Part shown: in pieces, positions 1 to 11,100 of the stretch | How the letters are laid out: each line of letters begins with the position of its first letter | Position numbering within the stretch: the stretch's first letter is position 1 | Origin: Manis javanica | Lineage: Eukaryota; Chordata; Mammalia; Pholidota; Manidae | Length of the DNA: 64,000 nucleotides | NCBI RefSeq assembly: GCF_040802235.1 | Contig: NC_133163.1 | Coordinates: forward strand, 39,452,501 to 39,516,500 | Reading direction: 5' to 3' | Translations under genes and position numbers: made by a program | The notes under the pieces: model-generated | Told to the model about the DNA's origin: nothing | The model's database searches: none | Seen by the model: only the letters and a program-made list of their open reading frames with translations

Positions 1-238
1 GAAACGTGACAAACTGCTTGGTATCACATCTGAGAACCTGCAGTCCAAAGCAGGCCAAAGAGATTCAGAGCTTTGGGCTACATCCGTTTACAGAAACAAC
101 GTTCCCTGTCCCCATTTTCCTCCCCAGTGTTGAAACTAACGACGCCCTTTTCTCCCTGGAGCCGACGCTTAGCATCTCTCGGCTCTTTCCTCCCACCCTG
201 CACCTCTCACCCCCATGAATCCACTGTCTCCCAACTCA

Positions 239-600
<362 letters not shown>

Positions 601-1204
601 GCGTATTGTACACAAAGCCTCATCTCTAAGCACCTAGCTGTATTTTTCAAGGAACTGTGTCACAGTTAGAAACACAGATTTCATCTTGTTCTGTCTGAAA
701 ATATTTACATGACTTCAAAGATTTATGCCTAGTGTACATAGTCAATAATTCAGACCACTATTTTCTTTTAGATGACTTGATAGCCTGTGCTTTATACTTC
801 TTCTTTATGCTTGAACTGTCATGCAAGCACAGAAAATACTACACATTCGCAGATTCAAAGCTTGGAAAAGCTATCTAGAACGACACCAACTCTAAATATT
901 ACAAACTTTCACTAAATGTCAGAATACTTCTATAAATAATATCTGGCCCCTGCTCTTCACAGAGCTGCTTACTTCATCAGTGTCAAGCCTGCTTAATGGT
1001 GTCACCTGGCTCTAATATCTCTCCCCCCACCCCCACCCCTAAATCAAAGACAAAACACTGGGAGGGGAGGGGGGAGATAAAAGAGATTTTCTATATATAT
1101 ACACACACTACCTTTATTTCAATAATTCTAAGATCTGAGAGCCTGAAACTCTTTGTAAGCCACGTTCACTGCATTTGTCAAGGCTGCAAAGCCAAGTCTG
1201 TAAA

Positions 1205-1320
1205 CACCTCCATTAGATAGTGAACTCCTCCCACTTTTAGGGACACATCTTACTCATCTCTGTAACAAGGATTTGTTGATACTTACTGAACTAAAGTAAA
1301 TGAAGAATGACTGAATGACC
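1205..1320 (+). repeat. L2-like LINE 3' tail
   Basis: The stretch has the typical end of an L2 element: a phrase resembling the 'active until date' tail, then 'tttgttgatacttactgaac' and a GAATGAATGA-like finish. It is diverged and short, so the family call is tentative. Confidence 0.35.
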
Positions 1321-2254
1321 ATCAAAGAGTAATATAATGTGAAAAGAAGTTTTTAAGCATTATCTTGTAATCTGACCCCAAATCTATCAAAAGTGGGCAA
1401 AGTTTTTCCAGTTAATCCATACAATGAGTAACAGCTGTATACACTCACAGTAATTTTAACTCCCCATAACACTTTTTCTTTTTTCAATAAAAACATAAAA
1501 AGGAACATTCCAGCTCCTACTTTTTAGGACAGTGCACTGAGTAGGCAACCCACAGTGTGGAAATAACAATTGCAATTTTCATGGGCTATGGAGGAGGAGC
1601 CTGACAAACAGCTGGATACCACACCTGGGAACCAGCAGACCAAAGCAGGCCATGACAGTGCCAGGCTTTATACTAATATACAGACATCAGGGATTCAGCC
1701 ACTAAATAAATCATGTCACCTACTGGATCATGGTATCATTCCCTGACAGAAGCTAACCCAGTGTAAGTCCACTAACAGACAATGCCAATGTGTACTGGCA
1801 GGAGGGTTGTTAACACTGCTCTTGTTTTATTGAAACAGACCACATTTAAACCAGTTACAGGACTCCTAGTGAAGCTCTCTTGGAGCAAAGGCAACTTTCA
1901 AGATCTTTACATTTTAACAGAACAGGAAATTTCTGGCGAAAGAATGAATATGGTCAGTGAGCAAATTTTTAGCCAGCAATACATTGAGAAGTCATCCATT
2001 AAGTTGACATTCTTGCTTATTCCCACCAAGACACTTCTAATGTCCCTGAACAGGCGACCCCAATCGCCTTGTGAGATGAATTGCTTTTCCTTTATCCTAA
2101 ACCTTGAGATTGAAGCAAAGAAAGCACTGAAGACTGTGGGAGGAAACACTGCTATAGGCTTTCTCCTTTTCCCAGGTTGGAAACTACTTCAGAGAAGCAT
2201 TGTAGCAACAGCCTAGCTGGAACTCTAAGCATTACTCACAGAGCTAGAGACTGT

Positions 2255-2450
2255 AGAAAGTAGTGCTTATAGATTTGGCGCCTCGTGTCAAGAGAGCTGG
2301 TTTCAAGTATTGGCTTCATCACTTACATGACCTTGGTCCTCAGATTTCCCTACTATAACCTGAGGATAATACTTATGAAGATTACATGAGATATTTCATT
2401 TAAAGTGCTAAACATGGTATCTAGAGCTCAATAATTGTTAGTCATTATTA
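2255..2450 (+). repeat. MIR SINE
   Basis: The core reads like MIR: a phrase for 'cacttacatgaccttgg', then the pyrimidine-rich 'cctcagatttccc', then 'taacctgaggataatact', then 'gattacatgagat' and 'aagtgctaaacatggtat'. Order and spacing match the MIR consensus in plus orientation. Confidence 0.65.
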
Positions 2451-2939
2451 ATAGTAGCATTATTAGCAGTAGTAGTATCTAAAAGAGTCAGTGTAATGTA
2501 ATGCGATGGCCTTGCACATAATAGAAACTCTTAAAATGTATATGTAATAGTGGGATTCACTAACTACTACTGGCAGGAAAAGCTTTGAAAAGGAAAGCAC
2601 TGACGGCCCCAGACTTCTGATTCATATGGAAACTCAACCTTTGTAAAAAACATCAAACTATCAAGTTTCCTAAATTTCTGAAAACAGCTGCATCCCAACA
2701 CTGGACTAATTGAGCCCATTATTTTTCTTCCCAATCTGCTCGTCCTCTAGCATTCCCATCTCAGTTGAGAGTGGATTCTTCCTCCCTGGGACAGTGTTTC
2801 GCAAATGCAGACGCTCCTTTCTACCCAAAGGCTATGGACCCATATTGAGCTTTCCTTATCTGTAGGGAACATATATTGTTTTGTCCCTTGACTACAGATA
2901 GCACCCCTCCCCTTTCTTATGGAAAACAGCTCCTCTCCC

Positions 2940-3190
2940 AAAGGCCTTTGTAGTTCTAATAGGCCTGCCAATCACAATGCCCCATCTGGCTAGGGGTTGA
3001 CATATAATACTTACTGGACCAATCAGAGATCCTCCCCGGAATTTTTCAAATTGGCAATCAGCGGAAAGCAGCAGAGCCTCTTTAGTGAACCTAAAAAATG
3101 TGGGCTGGGAACTACTGGAAGCCATGGTGCCGACCTTCTAGGGAAAGTTTCTTTGAAAGACTAAAACTAACATGATGAGAGAAACAAAGC
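2940..3190 (+). repeat. Old eutherian interspersed repeat, family unassigned
   Basis: The block contains phrases such as 'ggaccaatcagagatcctcc' and 'gctgggaactactggaagcc' that recur in old mammalian repeats. I cannot name the family. It is noncoding despite open frames across it. Confidence 0.35.
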
Positions 3191-3954
3191 AAGTGAAATG
3201 GGACAATAGGTCTGCAAGTCCGACCAGCTGCATGCCTGTTCCTCACATTGTTTGGTATCATGATCCAATTAATTCACGTTTCTGCCTAGGCCAGTTCAAG
3301 ACGGGTTTCTGACTCCTGGGGAAATGCATGTCACCACAAAAAAGGCAAAAATGCTGCTACATGTGGGAGATGACTAGAACCTAGCCCTCAGTCTCTGCCA
3401 GGATCTTTTCACTCCACTACCACCCGTGTGACTCACTAGGTAACCCTCCCTCTCACCTACCGCTTATCAGCATCCTCTGCAGGCAGAGAGCTTGGTATTA
3501 AGAACCCCCAAGCATTACATCCAAGGTTTCTTCTACCACTCTTAATGCTTTCCTTTGTGCAAGTTTAAAAAACCCCAGAAAAGACTGATTGTTTGGTTTG
3601 GGGCAAATGCCCAGCCCTGGACGAATCACCTGTGGCAGTGATATTACGCAAAGACATAGCCACTGTGCACGCTCTGTACACAGTATGTGGACCACTGTGT
3701 CCACCACACCACAGCAAACTGGGCATTTCATGTGTCCCCAACATGCCTTTTAAGCTAATCTCCCACTACACACCTACATAAAACCCACACTCCAGACACA
3801 CTTACTCAGTGTATTCAGAAATACACTACACACATTAGTGGGTCCATGCATTACTCATTTTGTTCCCACTGCTTCTAATGAACTCTACCTCAAAATTCTT
3901 GTCTGTAAAGGCCCAGCCAAAAATCCGCTCCCCATTGCCTGCTCTTTCTCGCTC

Positions 3955-4165
3955 TCAAAATTAGTCTCTATCCTCACCACTCCCGCACCCTGTATCGTAT
4001 TTACTTAGGAATGTCTTATCTCCTTCCCCCACCCCCTCCCGATCTTAAGCTCCTCAGGTTAGAGACCCTCAATGTATATTCATCTGCCTGTCCCTCAGTA
4101 CCTAATGCAATACCTGTACTTAATCAGGACTTAATAAATGGTTGGCAAATGAATGATCCTTCAGA
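3955..4165 (+). repeat. L2-like LINE 3' end
   Basis: The layout is that of an L2 tail: a 'cttaagctcctcaggttag' phrase, then 'cctgtccctcagtacctaat', then 'aataaatggttggcaaatga' and 'atga'. It is diverged but in the right order. Confidence 0.45.
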
Positions 4166-5139
4166 CATGTTGACTACACACCAACCACTGACTATCAAAT
4201 AAAAGGAACACCCCCTCTACCTGGGAGATTACTTTAGAACCTAACTTCCTTAATCATACCAGTACACAGCTTCATGAAATACAAAGAACCCGCCAGCAGT
4301 TATATGGCCTTCCCTGTACTGGACAGCCAAAGTCAGCCTTGGAAAAGGGAATCTCCATTATTGATGGCAATGCTTCAAATATATTCAAGCAAAATATAAC
4401 ATTCTGTGCTGAACATTTCTTCAATACTCTAAAATGGCAGAAGAATCCCATGTATTCTCATCACTATTTTCAGGCAGGAAGGAAAAGATATGGAAATAAG
4501 CAGCTTGCTTTTCACTCATGCAGCCTCAACTCTGTTTCCCCAAATCACAATGCAGCTTTAAGCTGCATATCAGCATAGCAGACTCAATGTTCACAGCAAT
4601 GCAGACATAGGAAGTAGAAGGGAGTATTCATTAACTTCACAAATCATTTAGCAAAACCAGTGCTCTGAGATTAACTCCACACACCCTCAAGTCTGATGTT
4701 CCTTCCAATACAGTTGACCATGTTTGCGTAGAGGACTTCTAGTTCACTTTGAACTGCTGCCAGAATGAGCTCTGGGCTCAACCTGCTAAAGGAATCTAGA
4801 GCCTAGTATTGGATTTCACTTCTGGTCCTACAGGAATCTCCTACTGGAACTACAGAATACGAATGTAGCTACAGGCTATAGAGATCATAAAAGCCCACCC
4901 CTGCTTCTACATAATCTGTTGAACTTGGTGGTCTGGAGGCAAATATACAGAAGACCTGCAGAAATGGAATGCATGGTTTTCCAAGTCAGGGCACAATATC
5001 TGACAATAAGCCTGAAAAAGACTCCTATAACCTGAACTTGAATAACCCTATAGTATAGCCAAATGAATTTTCATTAAGTACATACAACTGAATAGTTTCC
5101 CAATTTGCACTATGGGGAGGAAGATCACAACATTAAACA

Positions 5140-5310
5140 AAGATAAACCATGTGCTAGATGCTTTTTGGCACATCTTATTTCACTCAATCCTCCTCTCCA
5201 CCTTTTATGGTCAAGTTACTAATAAATGGCAGAGCAAGGATTAAACCTTCGTCTAGCCAGCAGATCCCCAAATTCACATCCTTTCCACTAAATCACACTA
5301 CCTCCTGTCT
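5140..5310 (-). repeat. MIR SINE, antisense
   Basis: The reverse MIR pattern is present: 'catcttatttcactcaatcc', then 'aatggcagagcaaggattaa', then 'cacatcctttccactaaat'. The middle section is shortened relative to consensus. Confidence 0.55.
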
Positions 5311-6899
5311 ACCTTGTTCTGATAAATATGCTTTAAAAATCCAAGAAACTAAATGCAATGTGGTATCCTGGATTGCACAGTGGAACAGAAGGCAGTCAAT
5401 GTGGGAAAACTGGTGAATCCAAACAAAGTCTAGAGTTTAGTTAATAGTATTGCAGCAATGTTAATTTGTTTGGACAAATATACCATTATAATATAAGACA
5501 GTAACAGGGGAAACTCTAGGTAAAGAGTAGGGGGGAACTCTACTCTTTTTGTGGTGTTTTTGTAATGTTTCCATAAGTCATAGTTATTCTAAAATAGGAA
5601 GTATATTTTTAAAAATTCAAGTAAGTCATGCATCTCAGATATTGTTCTGAAGCTCCATACCTAACAGGATATTTCAGATGGGGGAAACACATGGTTTTTT
5701 CTATGATTATGAATTTTAGATCTAGGGCTTCATTCGGGTAGCACAAAAGGAAGTTAAATCCAAAAGCAAGTAATATCTTAGTTGACCATCAATAAAATGC
5801 AGCCAGTGAAAAAGAAAACCTCACCAAACTGATCACTGTAGCAGGTGACCTAAACAGCTGCTTTATAACATGCTGAAGTAGGCAATTATGGGTAATTGAG
5901 AAGCAGAAACAATACAAGTACACCCTGAAGTAAAGGTTAGAATGATGTCATTAAAACGTTGGATTCTGAGAAGAGCACCAGTAAAGCAGACACAACTGAT
6001 CCACAGCTATCAGAGAAGCAGAGAGGGGTTCATCCTTTTTTGAGTGAAGACCTTACACAAACCATGAAGAGACAGAACTGCAAACAGCAGCAGGCTCCAC
6101 CCCCAAGCATTTCACCTCAGACCAGAGGGCAGTCTTCCACCTGTCTAGGCTATGGAAAGGACTGCTGATCCTGCACTGATCTCAAAGACATCTGCACAGA
6201 GATGGTGTTTCTAGCAGGAATATCATCTCCAAAGAACTGTTCATACACTTACATTGAAAAAGTTTACATAGAAGACTTCAATTTCCATGTCGTTATTATA
6301 ATCTAAAGCTTAAATCTCTTCCACCCTACTCACCCAGAGTAAACATATAGTTAAATATTCTATGTGCTTAGTTGCATCACTTTAAACTCAGTTGGGCTAC
6401 CAGCGCTCCAGATGACTTAAGGTCAAAATCATTTTCTGAACCTTCTTGTTTTTGTCTTCTCAGTGGGCTATTTATACCTCTTATTTTAAGGTTTTTTAAA
6501 CATTTCGCCCCTTTGGAATTTTAATTTACTGTAAACGGTTACCCTTTAGAAATTTACCTACTGCCATTCTATTGACCCTTGCCAAATACAAAATCCTTGA
6601 TAAAGATGTAGGAAAGGGTGGTGACGGGGAGTAGGGAGATACCAGGGAAACTTAGCAATTGTCTTCTTAGAAATTTGAGTGCTAAGTGCTGAGGAGTGGT
6701 CTCTTTGTTACGAATTTAGCATCCGGACCTTAAGGCCGCACAATTATTATTCCTCTGGAACGGTAGGGACTCTTTCAAAGAGTCTGTTGTCCAGTTTTCG
6801 GGCCACGTTGGGTAATTTCCCGCCCAGGAGCAAGGCCTGAAAAGAATGTCGGTGTTTCCCTTCAGGTATAGGTGCCTGGGGGGTCAGGGGGAGAGGGAG

Positions 6900-7293
6900 A
6901 AGCACGGGGTGGAGTGGGAGGCGGGTGACCGACAGGGATAGAAACGGAGTCTCCTCCTCCCTCTGAATGTGAAATAACCAATGAGGTGGCGCGGCCGGGC
7001 CGGCCCGGCCGCCAGTGCCATATAGTATGCAGCAACCGAAGGAGTCACGTTGGGGGAACGGCAGAAAGCAGCTATCCTTTTACACTACTTTGCTCTAGCA
7101 GCTATCTTAATGGTGACTGCGTGGCCGGGGGGAAACCTGATCGGCCAGATCCAGCCGAAACCGGGAGGGAGGGAGTGGGCTTTCCGGAGGGGGGGAGGAG
7201 GGAGGGAGACGAAGAAGGAGGAGTAAGAGAGGGGGAAAGAAAGAGGAAAAGAGTGCGAGGGAGTGAGGGAGGGAGGAAAATAAACAACAAAAA
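6900..7293 (+). promoter_or_regulatory. SIX4: SIX4 promoter and 5' UTR
   Basis: The DNA becomes strongly GC- and CpG-rich immediately upstream of the SIX4 ATG. There is a CCAAT box at 6978-6982 (aaCCAATgagg), GC-box-like sequence near 6920-6930, and a weak AT motif (catatagtat) near 7019-7028. A long purine-rich tract covers about 7160-7290 just before the start codon. The transcription start is probably between about 7020 and 7100, but this is inference. Confidence 0.65.
7110..7226 (+). CDS. Upstream ORF (38 codons) in the SIX4 5' leader
   Basis: An ATG at 7110 opens a 38-codon frame that closes with TAA at 7224-7226, 67 bases before the SIX4 ATG. The flank is 'ttaATGg', with a G at +4 but a T at -3, so initiation would be moderate. 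If the leader starts upstream of 7110, this uORF could damp SIX4 translation. The peptide has no recognisable feature, and I would not treat it as a protein gene. Confidence 0.35.
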   Translation: MVTAWPGGNLIGQIQPKPGGREWAFRRGGGGRETKKEE

Positions 7294-8162
7294 ATGTCCT
7301 CTTCCTCCCCCACCGGGCAGATTGCAAGTGCGGCGGACATCAAGCAGGAGAATGGGATGGAAAGCGCCTCGGAAGGGCAAGAGGCGCCGCGAGAAGTGGC
7401 GGGGGGCGCGGCCGCGGGGCTGAGCCCCCCGGCTCCAGCCCCTTTCCCCCTGGAGCCGGGGGACGCCGTGGCCGCCGCCGCCAGGGTGAGCGGAGAGGAA
7501 GGGGCAGTGGCGGCGGCGGCGGCCGGAGCGGCGGCGGATCAGGTACAACTCCACTCGGAACTTCTAGGCAGGCACCACCACGCCGCGGCCGCCGCCGCCG
7601 CTGCGCAGACCCCACTGGCCTTCTCGCCAGACCATGTCGCCTGCGTGTGCGAGGCGCTGCAGCAGGGGGGCAACCTGGACCGCCTGGCCCGGTTCCTGTG
7701 GTCCCTGCCCCAGAGCGACCTGCTACGTGGCAACGAGAGCCTGCTGAAGGCGCGGGCGCTGGTGGCCTTCCACCAGGGCATCTACCCTGAGCTCTACAGC
7801 ATCCTCGAGAGCCACAGCTTCGAGTCGGCCAACCACCCGCTGCTGCAGCAGCTCTGGTACAAGGCGCGCTACACCGAGGCCGAGCGAGCCCGCGGCCGGC
7901 CGCTGGGCGCGGTGGACAAGTACCGGCTGCGCAGGAAATTCCCCCTGCCCCGCACCATCTGGGACGGCGAGGAGACGGTGTATTGTTTCAAGGAGAAGTC
8001 GCGCAACGCGCTCAAGGAGCTCTACAAGCAGAATCGCTACCCTTCGCCCGCCGAGAAGCGGCACCTGGCCAAGATCACCGGCCTCTCCCTCACCCAGGTC
8101 AGCAACTGGTTCAAAAACCGCCGGCAGCGCGATCGGAACCCCTCTGAGACCCAGTCCAAAAG
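7294..8162 (+). CDS. SIX4: SIX4 coding exon 1 (SIX domain and homeodomain)
   Basis: The ATG at 7294 (context aaaaATGt) opens the [21 protein letters not shown]-terminus. The exon runs 289 codons plus two bases to the donor ag|GTGAGC at 8163. Residues 1-107 are low complexity with Ala runs at about 73-77 and 97-104, the latter after a His triplet. The SIX domain starts near [17 protein letters not shown], and the homeodomain follows directly. The frame reads past the donor for two codons only by chance. Confidence 0.97.
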
Positions 8163-11100
8163 GTGAGCGCCAACTTTCCTCCTCTTCCCCCTTCCTCTCC
8201 CCCACCCCCTTCCCAGCTTTCTTTTCCTCCTAGTGCTCGCAAACATGGCGCTTACCTTCCCCACCAGCCCGGTCCGGCTGCCCACCTCTCCCCGCCCCCC
8301 ACCTCTCTCCGCGACCCGAGGAAGGGGGGCGGCGGGGGCGAGGGGCGGGGGCACCTCCCTCCTTACTCTCCCCCTCCTTTCCCCAGAAGTTTCTCGTCGC
8401 CCTTCTAGGTCTCAGTCCCCGCCCCCACCTCGACTGGTCACTGCTGCCCGGTTTCCCACCCCCATCCGTGTGGCTTTGAAGTTGCCACACTCTCCCCGGC
8501 GCTGGCTGGGCGAAGGAGCGAGTGTAGGCGCTGGAAAGGCAGCTCTGGCTGCTACCCGAGCCCTACGAAGGTGGCCAGCGCCGCCGGGGTCCGCACCTCC
8601 GCCGGGTCACTTCGGCCCGGCGGGCGCTCGCGCTCCCCGAGCCCGGGGGTTCGGCTGTCCCAGGCTGCGCTGGAGGTGGTCGCGGCCGCCCTGGAGGGAG
8701 AGTGTAGGTAGGGGCTGGCGGTGCAGAAGGGGGTCTGGGGAAGTCGATGTTTTGTATGACAGAGTTAATCATTCACCGTGCCCGCTGTGGTTCCCTTCAC
8801 GGCCGACAACTTAGGGGTAGGGGTGTTGGTGCGGCTGGGCTTCGCCGTATTTTGAAACCTGATTCTGAACTTCGGATCGGATTTCAGTGCTGCGGGAGTA
8901 GTGGGGCTGGAGGGCTGCTTGCTCGGTCCCCGAACTCTGCGTGCCTCCCTCCCGGTACGACAGCTGGGGGTGGAGGCCGGCCGGCCTGAGGCGGACAGCA
9001 GAAAAGGAGTGGGGGCGCTATCAATTCCGCATCGCCTTGAGCGGCCACCCTGGCGGGTTTGAACTTTTTGACTGGCAGGGTATTTTCCCCAGCTGACAGA
9101 AAATCCTGGGTCTTCCACCTTTTTTTGTGAATCCTCTGACACTTAGTGTGTGTGTCCCTGTGTGTGATGTTGGGAGAAGTAAGGAGAAGGTCGCCTGAAG
9201 AGGTGGTGTCTCCTGCCCTGCGGGGAGAGAAGAGTAAAAATCCAAAAGCAGCTAGAAGGTTCTGCTCCGGGAAGGACTCTGGGAGCCAGGGAGCCCGCGG
9301 AGGTGATCACTCGGCGCATTCCAGAGCCCACGGCGGCCCGCCCCCGCCGCTCCTGCCCCGGCACTCCGGCGGGGGCCCGACGGCTCCGGCGATCCTCGCC
9401 CAAGGCAGGGAGGGAGGCACTGTGCGTGTGCCCAGCCTCGCGGTAACCAAAACCGCGACCTGCTTGCTCCCTTCCCCAGACTTGCGGTGAGACCCACAGG
9501 AGGCGCGCTGGTGACCACGCCACCTGTCCTCGCACCCCTGGCCCGGCGCGCCGACGGAATTCGCAGGGCCTGTGGCAGCGGGTGGGGAGAGGGAGCAGCG
9601 CGCAGGCCAGCTGCCCTGCAGCCTCCACTCCCCCGCGTGAACTTTCCTCAGGTCTTACCGGCCACACTCTGCAGGTCTCACGCCCCACCCCACCCCACCC
9701 CACCAACTGTACATCCCCGCCCTCGGCTCAGTTGCCGGCTTTAGGCCCCTCTCCGGATCTACCTCCCACCCGCACCCCCGGTGAGTCACTCTCGCCGACT
9801 GCGACTGCGGCTCAGCCTCAGCTCGTAAATCAGCGCTTTCTGCGCCCCTGGCCCCTCAGTCCGAAGCCTGGGTAATCCCCTCCTCTTTGCATGAAAGGGA
9901 ACAAACCGCCGGGCACAGCAGCGATGTAGGATCCTCTGCTGGGCCGAGTCCCGCCACGTTTCCAAATTGCCTCGGTCCTACTCCCCGCGCTCACCACCTC
10001 CCAGCCTCACACCAAAAGAGGGAACACCGCCACTACCTACCCCCGGACTTGGTATTTCCCAAGTTGGGGAGCTGAGAAATACAGTCCTGCCTGGAACAGA
10101 AGGACTAGGGTGGTAGTGGCGAGGGGTCTGATAGTTACAGGGCCTCTGAGTGGCCCACACCCTCTCCCTTCCACTCACCAGGGCACTGGATGGGTGTATG
10201 TTAAATAGGCCCCTATGAGTTCCTTTGGATTCTAAGGTATATAACAGTTACTGGGTTGAAAGTGCCTTTCCTACAAAGGACAACCACTTTGTTGAATGAG
10301 TTGTCAGACTGAAGTTTGGGAGATGAGAAAATGATGTCTTGTTAACTAACTGGCAAACAAAACTGAGCTATCCCACCTCCTACTCCTTTGGCGGTTTCAT
10401 TTACCTCCAAACTCACACTGATCTGAATTGATCTGAGAGAAGGAGTTCCTAAACAAGAAAATCCCATTTAATGAGTTTTGTATGGTATAGGTAGCAGCAT
10501 ATTTAGCAGTAAGGAATGCTATAAATTGCATACATAATTTCTTCAGTGCTATAAAAATGTATATGCAATTCTCCTGCAAATCCTATTAGTGGAATTTACT
10601 TCTTCCAGATCTCTGACTTGCCCTGTTTTTATTAGTAAAAATGTTTGGGATATGAGAGTTCATCTTCCTAGATTCTATGTCTGGTTAGATTCTGCTGAAG
10701 GCCTCATAGCTTAAACAAGACTAAAGACTTGCTTTCCTTAAATATTGCCTGTAGGAGGTTTAGAGGCTGGTTTTCCAAACAAGTGGCACTATGTACAATG
10801 CCATCCCTAACCTTCTGAATGTCTTGATTTCCTCCTCTGTACAGTGAGTCAGATGGCAATCCCAGCACTGAAGATGAATCCAGCAAGGGCCATGAGGATT
10901 TGTCTCCTCATCCACTCTCCGGTTCATCAGATGGTGTCACCAACCTCAGCCTTTCCAGTCACATGGAGCCAGTATATATGCAACAAATTGGAAATACGAA
11001 GATATCATTAAGCTCCTCTGGAGTTTTGTTGAATGGAAGCTTGGTACCTGCAAGTACTTCACCTGTCTTCCTTAATGGTAATTCTTTCATTCAGGGACCC

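Larger units (their letters stand above)
601..6900. other. Intergenic DNA between divergent MNAT1 and SIX4
   Basis: About 6.3 kb of mostly AT-rich DNA lies between the two divergent promoters. It carries scattered old repeats (MIR- and L2-like pieces listed separately). I see no convincing exon, and the open frames here are short and lack recognisable protein features. Confidence 0.6.
6950..9850. other. CpG island over SIX4 promoter, exon 1 and intron 1
   Basis: CpG density and GC content are high through the promoter, exon 1 and the first part of intron 1, then fall to AT-rich sequence after about 10,050. Large CpG islands that extend into the gene body are usual for SIX-family developmental genes. 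The edges are judged by eye. Confidence 0.75.

Noticed and set aside
1782-2216. 144-codon frame at 1.8-2.2 kb as a possible exon
   Set aside because: No domain or splice logic is seen and a minus-strand frame overlaps it; chance is the simplest explanation.
7723-8205. 160-codon minus-strand frame across SIX4 exon 1
   Set aside because: It is the antisense shadow of the SIX domain and homeodomain coding sequence.
9143-9706. 187-codon minus-strand frame in SIX4 intron 1
   Set aside because: It lies in the CpG island, lacks splice or domain support and is low complexity.
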